DNA of 64,000 bases from Homarus americanus (GCF_018991925.1 NW_024737068.1:1369239-1433238); one strand, 5' to 3'. Shown: positions 11,811 through 26,800, counted from the stretch's first letter. Notes: generated by a model from the sequence alone, not told the origin. Translations and numbers: made by a program.

Positions 11811-14800
11811 CTGTGTGTGTGTGTGTGTGTGTGTGTAAGGCCCCCAGTAGAGTACCTGTACTATTTATCTACTGCCTCCAACCTCTCCCTTCCTCTCCCC
11901 AGGACGCAGACATCGTTAACTACTTCGCCGTCGGCAGCGGGGACACCATCAGCCGGATCCTGGATGCCGCCACAGCCAACGACATGTTCGGCCGGAAGTA
12001 CGCCTGGTATGCCCTCTCTAAGGTATGCCCCTTCTCTAATCCCTCTCCAACATACGATCTGTCTTCGGGAGGCCTCTATAAGATACACCTTCTGTAAGAT
12101 ACGAGTTAGCTCCTCTCTGAACTTCGCTAAAAACATGACAATTTGCAGTAATCTAATAATGGTAATCATGTATTCAGTTCACGTGTATAAAGTTAATCGT
12201 CAAAAGATATTAAGAATTCAGTTTAGTTAGTGTTCTCGATCCCTAAGTGCTTGTTAACGGCTGTAGGGTGAGTCTTGTTTACATCTGGCCATCACCTATG
12301 ATAATTACACCTGTGAGGATTGTTTACTCTTGGCCTTGAGGTTGGACAGGTGTTAGTATAGACACAGGTGGAGGACTGACAGGTGTTATCGTCACTACAG
12401 GATAACCAGGATATCCAATGTGGTTGTGAGAATGCCTCTATAGTCTACCTGCGGCCTCACACTAGTGCAGACAGTCGCGGAAGAATCGCCATGCTCCAGC
12501 GAGACTACGGGCTTACCAGCACCCCTGAGATCGACGCTGTGGCTTACTTCGAGTACTTCATGCGAGGCATCTTAGGCGCGGCGTGAGTAATGATGAGTCT
12601 TCATTGTGTCACCTCTTTCGTGTGCTTGTGTCGAGGCTCTTCACTACAACACTGTGTGGATATATTAGTGTGTGTTATAGGTTAATAATAGACTGGTCAA
12701 TAACTATAGTAATTCGCTATCCAACACTGACAAACATATACCAGCTGGCTACTGAACACACATACAGTTACTAAGAGTGTAAGATGGCCGATTTCTTTTC
12801 GATATTCACTTGTCACCATTTTTCTAGTTGGTAGTTTTTAAGGTATGGTGTGTGTTATGGTGCCATGTGGTGTGTGTTATGATACCATGTGAGTGGACAA
12901 CTACCATGGTAACCAATGAGAGGGAGTGAGTGGTGTAATCTCTTCATACAGGAAGATGGCGGCTGCTGGCAAGTACACAGACTTCGAGTACCTGAGGTGT
13001 GAGGAATTCAGCGAGGACAATCCCCCCGTCAGGAACGACTTTGACCTACGCTCTGCCCTCCAGTCGGTGAGTCAGCTGAAGGGTCACGGTGTTAGCTATA
13101 TATTTTGCATTATATTTCCCACGTCAATAAAACTAGCATAATAACTATAATTTACTGTATCGGGTTGTTTAATGTATTCCTTGTATTAAAAACCTTACCT
13201 ATACTTCTCCCTGGTGGCAGGTGTCAATGACCAACACCTGGGCGAGTATTAGCTGGGGAAGTAATGGCATGTCGTACCCAGATGTCCCTCTTACTATGGA
13301 CAAGTTCAAGATTCTCGCAGGACGAACAGCGGAGCGCAAGACCTTGGGGGAATGGTCGGCTGGGATGCCCGGTACACTTATGTTCAAGAGTGGCCAGACC
13401 CTTAGTGATTTCCAGGTAAGCTTCCCCTCTATCCTCACCCTCCCCTCTGCCAGGTGAGTCTCTCTGACCTCACGCACCTGGTCTCTAACTTGGGTGACCT
13501 CCTTACCTTCAGACATTAAGGAAACACCGATACTCATAACACTAATGGGGATTATACCTTCATCATTGAGGTTATAGTGACACATTATATTGATCTGGTG
13601 TTGTCGTGTCGCTCTGAACCTTACTGTCAGACCGTGAGGCGTGGTACTACACGTGTCTTGTCCTCAGCAGCTAATGTGTACAACTCTCTGTCCACCACCG
13701 AGGGAGAGGGACGACCTGTATACCCCTGTGAAAATAACACTCATTAGCTGTTTACTTTCTCTTCTTTTGATGTTTGTCTTGTATTTATCCATGTGTTGGA
13801 TAAATATAATTTCATGGTCCATAATGTTTGGATCTCCCTCCCTCCCTTCTCTCCTGGTGCATGGACCCCTCCCTCAATCCTGTTCTTTCCTGCTGCACGT
13901 CCCTTCCTTCCCTCACACTTTCCCTCCTCCCCCCTTCTGGTGCATTAGTCTCTCCCTCCCACCCTCCCTTCCTTACCCTTTCTCTTGTTGCATTCTCTCT
14001 CCCTTCCCCCTTCCTTCCTGCCTTCCTTCTCTCTTATTACACGGTTCCCTCCCTCCCTTCCCTCCCTACCCCAATGCATCAAGTAACCCTAACGTCTGTT
14101 TCTCCTGCTGTAGGCGGTGACTGTGTACAGGGTGACCACAGTACAGCAACCTCCCTTTATCATGAAACGCACCAACGAAGACGGTGAAGACGAATACTAC
14201 GGCTACTGTATCGACCTCATCAACGAAATCAAAGAAATCATCAACTTCGAGTAAGTCCTTCAACCTCTTCCTTGACCGTCTACACCTCAGCCTCTAAGTC
14301 ACTTCAAATTTATGGTCGATTAAGCATTTATTTAAGCCTATAATTACCCCCCAGGCCTATAATTGTGTTGTATCATTCCGGTTCCACCAGATACGAGATT
14401 GCAGAAGCTCCTGATGGCAAGTTTGGCACGATGGACGACAACCATGAGTGGAACGGCATGATCAAGCAACTCATCGAGAAGGTTGGTACCCCTGAACACA
14501 CCGAGGGAACTAGTTTGTGTGTGTGTGTGTCGTAACCCTGGTTTATTTGTTTATTTATTTGTTATTACTATTATTTATTATTAGTAGTAGTAGTAGTATT
14601 CTGTGACACATACGTTTATTTATCACTGACTCACACATCCTGAGACTCACAACAGCTTTTCTCCTACAGCGTGCAGACATCGCCTTGGCACCATTATCTG
14701 TCATGGCTGAACGGGAGAACGTGGTAGACTTCACCGTGCCTTACTATGATCTGGTAGGCATCACTATCCTCATGAAGAAGCCCAAAGTGCCCACCTCACT

Positions 14801-17800
14801 CTTCAAGTTCCTAACTGTGCTGGAGCCTGAGGTGTGGTTGTGTATCCTCTTCGCTTATGGCTTCACCAGGTGAGTTAGGGCTTCGATATCACATACATAC
14901 AGTACTTACATACAGTACATACATGTATACACACATACATAAACTAAAGGACAATGAATAACCGGTCAGTATGTAGTGTGTAGCCGGAGTTAGTTCACTA
15001 CATACAATCATTCATTACTCATTGTTATCCGAATAGTGAATAAGTGGATCTCACGTCCTTACACCACCACCACACCCACTACCACCATTACCACCACCAC
15101 CACCACCATACCGTCACTACCAACACCACATCACCACCATACCACCTCACTATCACTACTATACCGCCTTTCATTACCAACACCACACCACCATCACCAT
15201 TACTACCAATGATATCTTCCTGTCCACATTCTGTCACCCTGAACATCTTCCTGTCCACATTCTGTCACCCTGAACATCTTCCTGTCCACATTCTGTCACC
15301 CTGAACATCTTCCTGTCCACATTCTCTCTCCTAAATCATCTCCTATACACATTCTCTCTCCTAAAACATCATTCTGTACACATTCTCTCTCCTACAGCGT
15401 CCTCCTGTATATCTTCGACCGGTTCAGCCCCTACAGCTACCAGAACAACAAGGAACGCTACAAGGATGACGACGAGAAGAGAGAGTTCAACCTGAAGGAG
15501 TGTCTATGGTTCTGTATGACTTCCCTTACGCCCCAGGTAGGTGCTGAAGGAGGGAGAGGAGGAAGGAGGTTTGGGAGAGAAGAGGGGGACATGAATAGCA
15601 GAAGGTGGAGTAGGAGGAAGCTAGCAAAAAAGGAGGAAGAAGAACAAGAAGATGGAGGAGGAGGAGGAGGAAGAGAATGGGTAGGAAGAGGAGGGTGGGA
15701 AAGTCCAGTCATTGTGTCTATGTTGATGAGTGGATATGTGTTATTGTATGTTGGTGGTAAGAGGAAAAATGTTGTGTTCCTGTGTTCCTGTGATGTTGTG
15801 TTAGGGAGAGCATCACTCAGCGCCCCTTGTGTTTACCCCTCGTGTTCGTCTCTCGTCTCTTCAGGGTGGTGGAGAGGCGCCTAAGAACTTGTCCGGAAGG
15901 CTAGTAGCGGCGACCTGGTGGCTCTTTGGGTTCATCATCATCGCCTCCTACACGGCTAACTTGGCTGCCTTCTTGACAGGTTAGTTGAGATGCCTTATTG
16001 TCACTAATACTAAGACATCCACAAAACTAGTCCCTTGGGAAATTGGGTAGAAATAGCGGCAGAAAAGGAGGGGGGGGAAGGGGGAAATAGGAACTAAGTG
16101 TTCTGGAGAGGAGGTATAGAGGAAAGTGAAAGACTGGGTATTTAACATGGGAAGACCTGGGACCTCAAGAGCTTTAGAAATAATCAAGAACAAGGCATCA
16201 CGTTAACAGGTCATCACGTGAACAGGTCATCACGTTAACAGGTCATCACGTTAACAAGTCATCACGTTTGAGTTAAGGAATAATTGATTGTTTGAGAAAT
16301 GATTTGTTTGAGTTTTCTTATGGCTAGTGTGATTATTATAACTATTATGAGTCATGTAACACCTAACTGAATAACTCTGACGACACCTTTGTATTCCCTC
16401 CTTCAGTGTCGCGTTTGGATACTCCCATTGAGTCCCTGGACGACCTCAGTAACCAGTACAAGGTCCAGTACGCCCCCATGAACGGCACCTCCACCATGAC
16501 CTACTTCGAGAGGATGGCTTACATAGAGAAGAAGTTTTACGAGTGAGTGATGAGTCGTTTAAGGGGGACACTTCACACGAGAGCACCTGTCGTTTGTTTC
16601 ACCTGATGATTAAAAGCCCTAACGATACCTTGGTGGTTTAGGTTAGGTTAGGTTAGGTCTAAAGGTGAAATAAGCTGGGTGCTGGTTTTCACGGAGCGTC
16701 TTTATTAATTTATTTAAAAAGAGGTTCTTATTTAATGTGTCCCTTCCAGTACATCTTCCCGTCACCACCACACCTCCCCATCACCACCACACCTCACCAC
16801 TACCACCACCACACCTCCCCACCTCCCATCCACCACCACCACCACCACACCTCCCACATCCACCACCACACCACACCACCGACCACACCACCCCATCACC
16901 CCCCATCCCACCGACCACCTCACCACTACCACCACCACCTCCCCCTCACCACCACACCTCACCCACCACCACCACACCTCCCCATCACCTCCCCATCGAC
17001 CACACCACCCCCATCACCACCACACCTCCCCCACCACCACCTCCCCATCACCACCACACCTCCCATCACCCACCACCACCTCCCCCATCCCACCACCTCA
17101 ACCACCACCTTCCCCATCACCACCACCACACCTCACCCATCACCACCACACCTCCCCATCACCACCACCTCCCCATCACCTCACCACCTCCCCATCCCCA
17201 TCCGCCACCTCCCATCACCCCACCTCCCCATCACCACCCCTCCCCATCACCACCCCCACCACCCATCACCACCGCCACCTCCCCCCTCCCCACCTCCCCA
17301 TCACCACCACCACACCTCCCCATCACCACCACCACCCACCTCAACCACACACCTCCCCCATCCCCACCCACCCACCCCCATCACCACCACTCCCCCATCA
17401 CCACCACCTCCCCATCCCCCACCACCACCACCTCCCATCCACCCACCACACCTCCCCATCACCACCACACCCCCATCCCCACATCCACCTCCCCCATCAC
17501 CACCACACCTCCCCCCATCTGACCACACCTCCCCATCACCACACCTCCCCTCACCACCACACCCATCACCACACCACCAGACCTCCCCATCACCCCACAC
17601 CCACCACCTCCCATCACCACCACCATCACCACACCTCCCCATCACCACCACACCTCCCATCACCACCACCCCCCATCACCACCTCCCATCACCACCACCC
17701 TTCCATCACCACCACACCTCCCCACCCCCATCACCCCCACCACTCCCCACCTCACCCACCCACCTCCCATCACCACCACCTCCCACCCCCATCCTCCCAT

Positions 17801-20800
17801 CACACACCACCACCTCCCCATCACCACCACACCTCCCCATCACCCACCCCTCCCACACCCACCACCTCCCCCATCCCACCACCTCCCCATCACCACCACC
17901 TCCCCATCACCACCACCTCCCCATCCTCCCACACCTCCCCATCACCCACCTCCCCATCTCACCACCACCTCACCGACCACACCTCACCTCCCACCACACC
18001 TCCCCGTCACCACCACACCTACAATATACATTCCCTCCATCAGGATCTGGAAGGACATGTCACTAAACGATTCGATGTGACATTTAGAGAGACCAAGTTA
18101 GCTGGACTACCCCGGTGACAAATACACCAAGATGTGGCAGTCGATGCAGGGAGGCTGGACTACCCATCACCTTCAAGCCGTGCTGGAGAGTGAGAAGTCT
18201 ACCTCCTCCAGTGAAGGATTTGCCTACCTGAGTGTGTTGTGACAGAGAGAGCGAAGGGGGTGGGGGATAAGGAGGAGAGAGAGGACTGGGAGGGGGGGGA
18301 AGGAGGGGAAGAATGAGAGGGGGAGAGGAGGATTAGCAGAAGAGGTAGAGGGTTGAGAGGCGAGGAGAATAAGAAAGGTTGAGGTGTGATGGTGAAGATG
18401 TGGGGAGAGATGTGTTAAACTGGCTGTGCAATTTAATAATAATCTTCTTACTGTACAAAAAAGATGAATTATTAATGATATATATAAATAACATTTTGTA
18501 GATTAACATTTTGGTTTACCGTGATGGCATCCTCATTTTACTATAACCATCCATATATTTATAAATATAGTTGCATGGCATAAGGTCAACGTTTCTTATA
18601 TAGTTATGGTATAAAGTCCAACGTTTCTTATGGTTATGGCTGGTCAACGTTTCTTATATGGTATGGCATAAGGTCAACGTTTCTTATATGTTCTTGTATA
18701 TTCTAACGTTTCTTTATAGTTATGGCATAAGGTCAACGTTTCTTTATGTTATGGCAGGTCAATATAGTTATGGCATAAGGTCAACGTTTCTTATATAGTT
18801 ATGGCATAAGGTCAACGTTTCAGGTTATGGTATACAATAGTTGTATAGGTCAACGTTTATATAGTTATGGCATAAGGTCATTTCTTATATAGTTATGGCA
18901 TAAGGTCTTGTTTCTACCATAAGGTCAACGTTTCTTATATAGTTATGGTATAAAGTCAACGTTTCTTATATAGTTATGGTATAAAATCGATGTTTCTTGT
19001 ATATTCTGTCTCCCCCTGGCGGCGCATTATGAAAACATTACATCACAAACTATATCGTTAGACAAAGCATCAAATCACAGGTTGTTACGCTGATCTAAGT
19101 AAATTTTTTTTTTTATTGAGACGCAGAATATAGTAACGGTTACTAAGCAGTCACATTAGACTCAGTAACGCCACTTGACCTGTGATATTAAATGAAATAA
19201 TCAGATCAAGATACTTATATACACACTAACGTTTACTCGCGTCTAACACATAGTCAAAAATTCTTCTGACTGTAGCATCTCCTAATAAGTAACAGTAAGT
19301 TCAGAGCGGGATGTAACGCGAGCTTAAGTAACGGATGTAACGTATGGTGAGTCACAATACATATCCCTGTTACGCTCCGTCACCTCAGTAACACGTAACA
19401 TCTCCTGACCAGTAGTAACAGTAAGCTCAGAGCGACATGTAACGGGTTGGTGTGGGCGTGTGACCAACAGGGGACGCGACACAGATCCGCTACGCCATCC
19501 TCACCTCTTGTGATATGATGTCAGTCGGGGACGAGTTCTCCAGGAAGCCTTTTGCCATAGCCGTCACCAAGGGCTCGCCCCTCAAAGACCAGCTCTCAGG
19601 GGCGTGAGTAAATAGATAATACACTTTTATTCCATTTTTTTAACATTTCAACCTTTTTTGGAATGTGTTTTTCTAAGAAGTTTTGTTATTTTTGAGAATG
19701 TGTATTTTTTTTTTAGTGGTGCTTTTTGGTGTTTTCGGTGTTTTTGGTCTGACGGAAAAGCCAGCATGTCCAGATTTTTTTGGCCCTGGTAAATGAAGAT
19801 ATTTTTCCCTGGATGAATTTACTTTTTGATGGCGTGGATCTATTTTTTTTTTTTTTTTGCACTTGGTGATGTTTTGCTGCCATACAACACATTTTTTATA
19901 TGTGTTAAGCATGGCTGTTGTCAGACTGCTGGGCGTTCGTGTTTGGTGATCCAGCATGGATTCATTTTTTTTTTTTCAAGAATGCACCAGAAATTTTTGA
20001 AGTAATTTTTTTCCTTATTACACGAAACATTCTTCAAAGGAAACTACTATTTTTTTCCTCTCCAAAAATCGTCTTAAGGATTACTCTCACTGTTAGCGTT
20101 GATTGGGTACAATATATCCATCTACAGAGTAATTGTTTTTAATCAATGATAACAATTTCTGAAGACAACACAGTCACAGAGTATTTAATGAAGTACAAAT
20201 CGTAGGTGTTGTCTTAACTAACCTGAACTTTTCTCCAACATACACACAACACGACGCATTCTGTCTGTCCATAATCCCGTGGCGATTTACCTTACACACA
20301 CACACACACACACACACAGGTAAGTTAACTCTCGCATCCCACAGCCATGTCCACAGCACCGCCTGTCTGGTCTCTGTCTCATTACCTGAAGGGGCAGAGC
20401 ATGGTGTCCGCGCCACAGAGGTCCTGACTTACGCCCTCAACATGTTCCCTGACACCGTAACCACCTTCTTCTCACTGACCTCCCCGTCTCCCTCCCACCT
20501 CCCACTCTCAGGTGACGCTACAGATATCCGCTACCAGGTGCTGACCAACTGTGACCTGCAAATAGTCGGGGAGGAGTTCTCTCGGAAGCCTTACGCCATC
20601 GCCGTTCAGCAAGGTTCTCCTCTCAAGGACCAGTTCAATGATGCGTGAGTTGGTCCGTACAGGTGGATGACACTCCTCAGTCTTCCCACACACACACACA
20701 CACACACAGTAACAGTAGCCTTCACCCTAGTGTCTCAGCCTTCCATATATTTAGTCGCCTCCACATTGACTTCTCGCCTCTATCACTCGACCTGTTTCAT

Positions 20801-23800
20801 CCTCAACTGTCACCCTCATCTGCCACCCTCAACTGTCACCCTCATCTATCACCCTCATATTTCAACATCATTTTTCTCACTCATCTTTCACCCTCCAACA
20901 ACACCTCCCCGAACACCAACCTGTACTTTGTCCTTCACGCTGCGGCTCTCTATCCCACTGAAAGTATCACAGTGTAAACAAATCCCAGTTAACACACGCT
21001 TACCTCCCTTATTCCTGTAGTTTGGTACCAGGTGAGTATGTTGACTGTGTAGTGACGATAGTCGATAGTTTTCTAGTTGTCATACTTTGTTCTGAACTGA
21101 ATAAAAATGTATAAACTTCAGTCTTGTGAAAGATTATAATCCTCAGTACCCAAACAGCTGGGAGGACGGTAGCATTTATTGAAGGTATGATACTGACTTC
21201 ACCCCATCCAACACACCCTCTGCCAGTTACAATATATAGGCAAATCATCCTACATGGAAAGAGTAGGATGGGAGTATCAATCGAGAGGAGTCCTACGTAA
21301 AGTCATCTCACTACAGTTCCTTCTTCAGTCTCTTGATAACATACAAGCCTATGATCTCCTGAGCTGATAGCGTACACTGTCTGGTCGCTACTGCAGGTTC
21401 CTGGTGGTGTAAGAAAGACAAACTAGAGGAGAGGTGTGTGTGTATGTGTGTCTTAATCTTCAGTACATTAGCTCCAAAAATAGTATCTATACATAGGGTG
21501 ATCGATGAATTTCAAAATGAGCACTGTGACTCCTGTTGTCTCTTATGGGTTGTCAAAATCCTTCATCCGTTGTGTCATATTGTCTCAACACAAAATCGTC
21601 AAGATACTTTTTTGGAGGGCGAATGTACATGTATGTTTTTCTGTCCTTTACGTACGTTGTTGTCTTGTTCTTGTGCTTGATATATGATCATCTGTACGTA
21701 CTTCACTCAACACGTACCAGTTAATCACGTACAGTGGTAAATAAAACACTAAGTCATTGTTTCTCTGCCTGCGTGTGTGTTTGTGTCACCGAGGAACCTA
21801 AAGACGACTGTAAATAAAGAAAAAATGAAATAATGATAAATAGAATGTAACTGTTTGTACGTGGTAGATTAGTAACATTATTGATTTTTTGTTTTGTGTC
21901 TAATTTGTGAGGACAAGTTGATTATTATTGCCTGTTGTTATTTTTGTTTTTGTTGATTATCTTATTTTGTTTTCCTTGTCTTCCTCCTCCTCCTCTCCCT
22001 CTTTTGTCCCTTATTATCAACTCCCTTACGTTTCTGTTTTCCTTGTATTCCTTTCTTCTTCTTCCTCCGTCTTTCCCACATCCTCTTCTTCCTTTCTCTC
22101 CCACTTCCTTCTCCTCCTACTCCATTCTTGCCCCACTACCACCACCCCTTCTCCCCACCACTTCCCCTTTCTCCTTCTCTCCATCACCACCTCCTCCTCT
22201 TCCCTTCTCTCCTCTGCTCTCCCGCACCCCACCACCTCCTCCCCCTACAGGATCCTGAAGCTGTTGAACCAGAGGAAGTTGGAGACGCTGAAGGAGAGAT
22301 GGTGGAATCAAAACCCTGAGAAGAAGGTCTGTGAGAAAGACGACGACCAGAGTGACGGTATTAGCATCGAGAACATCGGTGAGTGAGGGAGAGGGGAGAG
22401 GGAGAGAGGGGGGAAGGGAGGGAGGAGTGAGTGAGGAAAGGAAGGGAGAGAAGGAGAGGGAAGGGTGGGAGGAGAGAGAGAGAGAGTGCGTTACAGGGAG
22501 TCACACCATCATATAGTTAGACTAGAAACTCCCATAACACCATATTGTTTACATACTAACTCATCCCGCGGCCGCCAGGTGGTGTGTTCATCGTGATCTT
22601 CGTGGGCATCGGGCTGGCGTGCGTGACTCTGGCCTTCGAGTATTGGTGGTATAAACATCGTAAAGGCCCCCGCGTCACTGACTCCGCCAAGGTGCTGGCC
22701 GTCAGGGAATACCCCACCAACGACGTCGACAAGACCAACTTCAACCCTGAAAAGTCCGATTTCAACACGCAATACAAGTACGTCATATCTCTTTATTTAT
22801 ACACGAGATCTTTTTATTTATAGGCCTACACAGATGTCTCATGAAGCGTGTGTAGAGGTAGTTGTAATGTCACCATGTTATTTCTGTTGTTTTTTTTTGC
22901 CATAGAATGTGCAATAGGGAGTGGCGCCTCGAGAGTATTAAGCTCTGTATCACATCCTGGCTGATCATACAACAGAGCTGACCAGAGCTAAACTAGTCTT
23001 AGAGCTAATCTCAGCCAGAATCAGTTAGGGGTGATTAGAGCTAGCCATAGAGAAGGGAGATCAGAGCTAGTGATTGGAACTACAGCAGCAATCAGAGCTA
23101 GTGATCAGAGGTAGTAACAGAGAGGTGAACAGAGCTTGTGATCAACTTAACGTAAGTAAAGGACACTGGCCTTGTAGTAACACACTGGGCTTCGTATTCA
23201 CAAAGACTTTACATGTATAATTTCCCTCGTAACTGGTGCTACCTGAACGTAACAAAGTAGAGTCTCAGTACAACTCTAATATAATTCTGGATGTCTTTCT
23301 TGTGCTTTAGAATAATAAGTGATAAATGAAGTTGTTCTTAAATCGCCAGTTACGAGGAGATATCGATTAACAACCCCTTGAGAAACTATGATGTGATGTA
23401 AGGTGTCTAAGGAACACTTCTCTCACAAGGCGTCGTGACGGAGCCTCTCTGTGTACTGTGTGTAGGCGACAGACACAGCTTCATCAACCCATCGAGTAAA
23501 TTCCTTGTTTTTTTTTTTCTTCTCATTCTTCCAAGCAGCCCTGTGATCCAAAACTGAGGGCAGAGATATACGAGATGACCTTTTGACTTCTCTCAGTAAG
23601 GACCTGGCAGGCTGTGGTGGTCTCAAGCCTAAAAACCAGACACTTGCATGTACTCTTAAGTCCAGATTGTGTCTTTCTGAAGAATTTTTTATTTCTTACT
23701 ATTTCTTCTCCGTTTCTTGAGGACCTGAGTGATGATAATGATGGTTTAAGATTATTTTTATGGTTCACAGCACAACCACTTCCCTTCACTGAGCTGCATG

Positions 23801-26800
23801 CGTCATAAGTCCCGGTGCACTTGTTTGTAATATTCCTCATTATTTACATTTTCTGTATTTTCATAAACATTGAAGAGCTTCTGAAGAGATTAAACAAGAA
23901 TAGTAAACATGAGTGACCTTTTTGGAGAATCTAAAAATGTTTACAATAGATAAACACAAAAACAGACTGACAGAGACAAAAACACACACACACACACACA
24001 CACAGACTAATATTCATACATATACATACAACCACGTCTATACATACACAAACATACAGTCAAACACAAATAACATCTATAACACACAGCTGAGACAGTA
24101 GTGAGGACAGTAACCAACACAACTACTACAGGTACTTCCCAGGCAGTAGGTGTTGACAGGTTAAGTATAGAGAACAGCTGGAAGGTGTCCTACCACAGAG
24201 GACATATAAACACGTGATTTAAATATTTCCACAAACCTTCCTCTGTGTGTGTGTGTGTGTGTGTGTGTTTTGTTTTTAAGCACATAATTTCAAGTGATAT
24301 GACTGCACACGATAGCACTTCTGTTTTGCACTGTTTACTCCAAGTTCTTCTGTGATTGGTGTTAAACGGACCAAACCTCAGAGGGTCGGGTTGTTTTCCC
24401 GAAGGTGGTGACTGCCGGAGAGAGGTTAGGGAGAGAGCGTCAACTAGGAGGGAAAGTCCAAGTAGGAGAGTCTACTAGGAGAGATATTCTACTAGCCCCT
24501 TGTGTATAGGATCTCCTCTTGCTGAATAAAATCTGGCGTTAATCGTAAAAAATACTAAAAGTGACGTCCCTGTAGTTAAAGGGGTTCAGGTCTATGAATC
24601 AGTTTCAATAATGACCTCAGTCTCGACCACTATCTCCTACTTATAGAAACAAACTCTCTTCCCAACGTCCAATTAAAATTAGTTTCAAGACAGTTATGAA
24701 ACCTAATATATAAAGCCATCACTACCGATAAGTTCCATGTTGCGATTCACTTTAACCTTTGAAAAAAAAAAAGGAATAATTTCGATCCTCTTCACCTGAT
24801 TCTTCCAGATATGTCTTTTGTCACTGTAACTCTGATGACCTACAGTGAATTCCCTAAACTAATTGGTGCTGTTGACGTGTATTGTATTGAAGCGATATAA
24901 TGAACCATAGAACAAGATATACCACACACCCCAAAAAGTACCTAGACGATTTGGTGTTTAGACAATTATGACACAACGGATGAAGGATTTTGATAACCCT
25001 ACTGAGACAATAGGAGTCTTAGTGTTCTTTGTGAAATTCATCGATCACCCTCCATCAAGATACTTTTTGAGATGTGTACAAGAGCTGATAACATGTCACT
25101 CACTAAACCTTATGGTAGTTTTCTTTGTCGAGTTGATGTTCATAGTGTGACTGCTTATCTTCAAACCACTCATCTTCTTACCTGACTATATGAACTTTAT
25201 CAACCAATTACTAGAATACTTTAACAACAATTAAGTCTCCCTCATAACCTTGTTAGTTGAGATGGATTTTCATAGTTTATCCAAAATTCGAATCCCTCTG
25301 CTTATTTCAACTGAAAAGTAACCACCCTAACGCTAACCTAACTTAAACCTAACCTATATTAAGCTATCCTAACCTAACCAGCTATCCTAACCTAACCAGT
25401 ATTAACCTAACCTAACCTATATTAATATAACCTAACTAGACCTAACCTAACCCCCAGATAGCGTTAGGGTGATTAATCTGCAGGTGATCCCATATGCTAG
25501 TATCAATAAACTGCCAGTGTGAAGAGAACATATCCTCGCGGTTCGTATAAAATAAATACCAACCTTCTGGATGTGAAGTCAACTGAGGTCTGGTCCGTTG
25601 ATGTGTACCGTACAGTACACACACACTCTCTCTCTCTCTCTCTCTCTATGCATGTATAGTATAGTCGGCCCTTCAGAGTATTTGCATAATTTATAAGTGA
25701 ATTAAAGCATTGGTGTTATTTTTGGCGGAGACTTGAATATTCTTCCGCCTATGAGTAAAGAGCAATTGATTTGTGTGTGTAAGGGTTTTGATCTCATAAC
25801 TCAGGGTTTTTAGATACATTCTCTCGTAAGGGGCCAAATAAATAGGAGATTCCAGTCAAGAGTTTATTAATATAAAAAGTACATCACAAGTTCTATTTAT
25901 ACTCGCTCACGCTTTCCACACAAATACAACAAAAATATAATAATATATCTTCCATTCTAGAAAACTTTACCACTTTATAGCTATGAAAACAGTTCAAGTA
26001 ACAACAAGTAACTCAGCACGGTATTAGAACATCCAGGAGGCGGGTTATCTGAAGAAACACTGGCTGGCTCCCACAGTCTGTTCGCTACCCAATCGCGTCA
26101 TACTTGTAGGCCTCGGGACATACTACAGTATATAGTCCCCCTGGCTCATTTCTTGGCAGCTGAATTTTCATCACTACTACAGTCATTTTCCTTCACTTAT
26201 AAGAGCGCTATGTACCCCATCACTCCTGGAGAGAGAATGCGGAGTGCCCCAGTGACAGCGAGGATACCCTGACCACAGTACCACACCTCGCACACAAACG
26301 AACACACGCACTGGAACACAACAAAATCTAGCGGTAACTCGCGTAAGGGCTATCTACTCTATTCCCTTACAAGGTGAGGTATGAATCCTGCTGAGCTAAC
26401 CCTCTCACACGTCAACAAACCGATGGCACTGGCAGCAACATATCTTATTTTCTGTTGCGGTTTGTTTGGATACATTTTTATTACAGATCCAGTGTCCATA
26501 TTTCTTTGGCCGACTGTACATCAAGCTTGTTGTTAATATTTTCTTTAATTATATTTTTCTTATAATACTTTATGATTTGTTTACCTGCTGATATGTGTTA
26601 ATTTTCAAACTGTAATAACTGTACATTAAAAACAACCATGTAAAATAGCCGCCTTTAAACCACTTACAATTAAATAACAATAAGTGAGCATGAAGAGGAT
26701 CTAATTGTAGATATAGAGGCAATTTTGGATAGATGAATAACCAGCTTAATAGAACAGTGTTTAGTACTTTAGAAATGGTAGCGTCCTTACGGCATGAATA

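Noticed and set aside
16735..18066. 443-codon Pro/His/Thr/Ser frame
   Set aside because: Translation of a C/A-rich minisatellite inside the intron; overlapping frames are open too.
20174..20416. Possible third alternative exon or minus-strand gene between 16a and 16b
   Set aside because: GC-richer, but neither strand shows IR25a-like residues, and the phase and flanks do not fit an S2 exon.
25320..25452. Telomere
   Set aside because: CCTAA words are few, interrupted and inside a gene intron.
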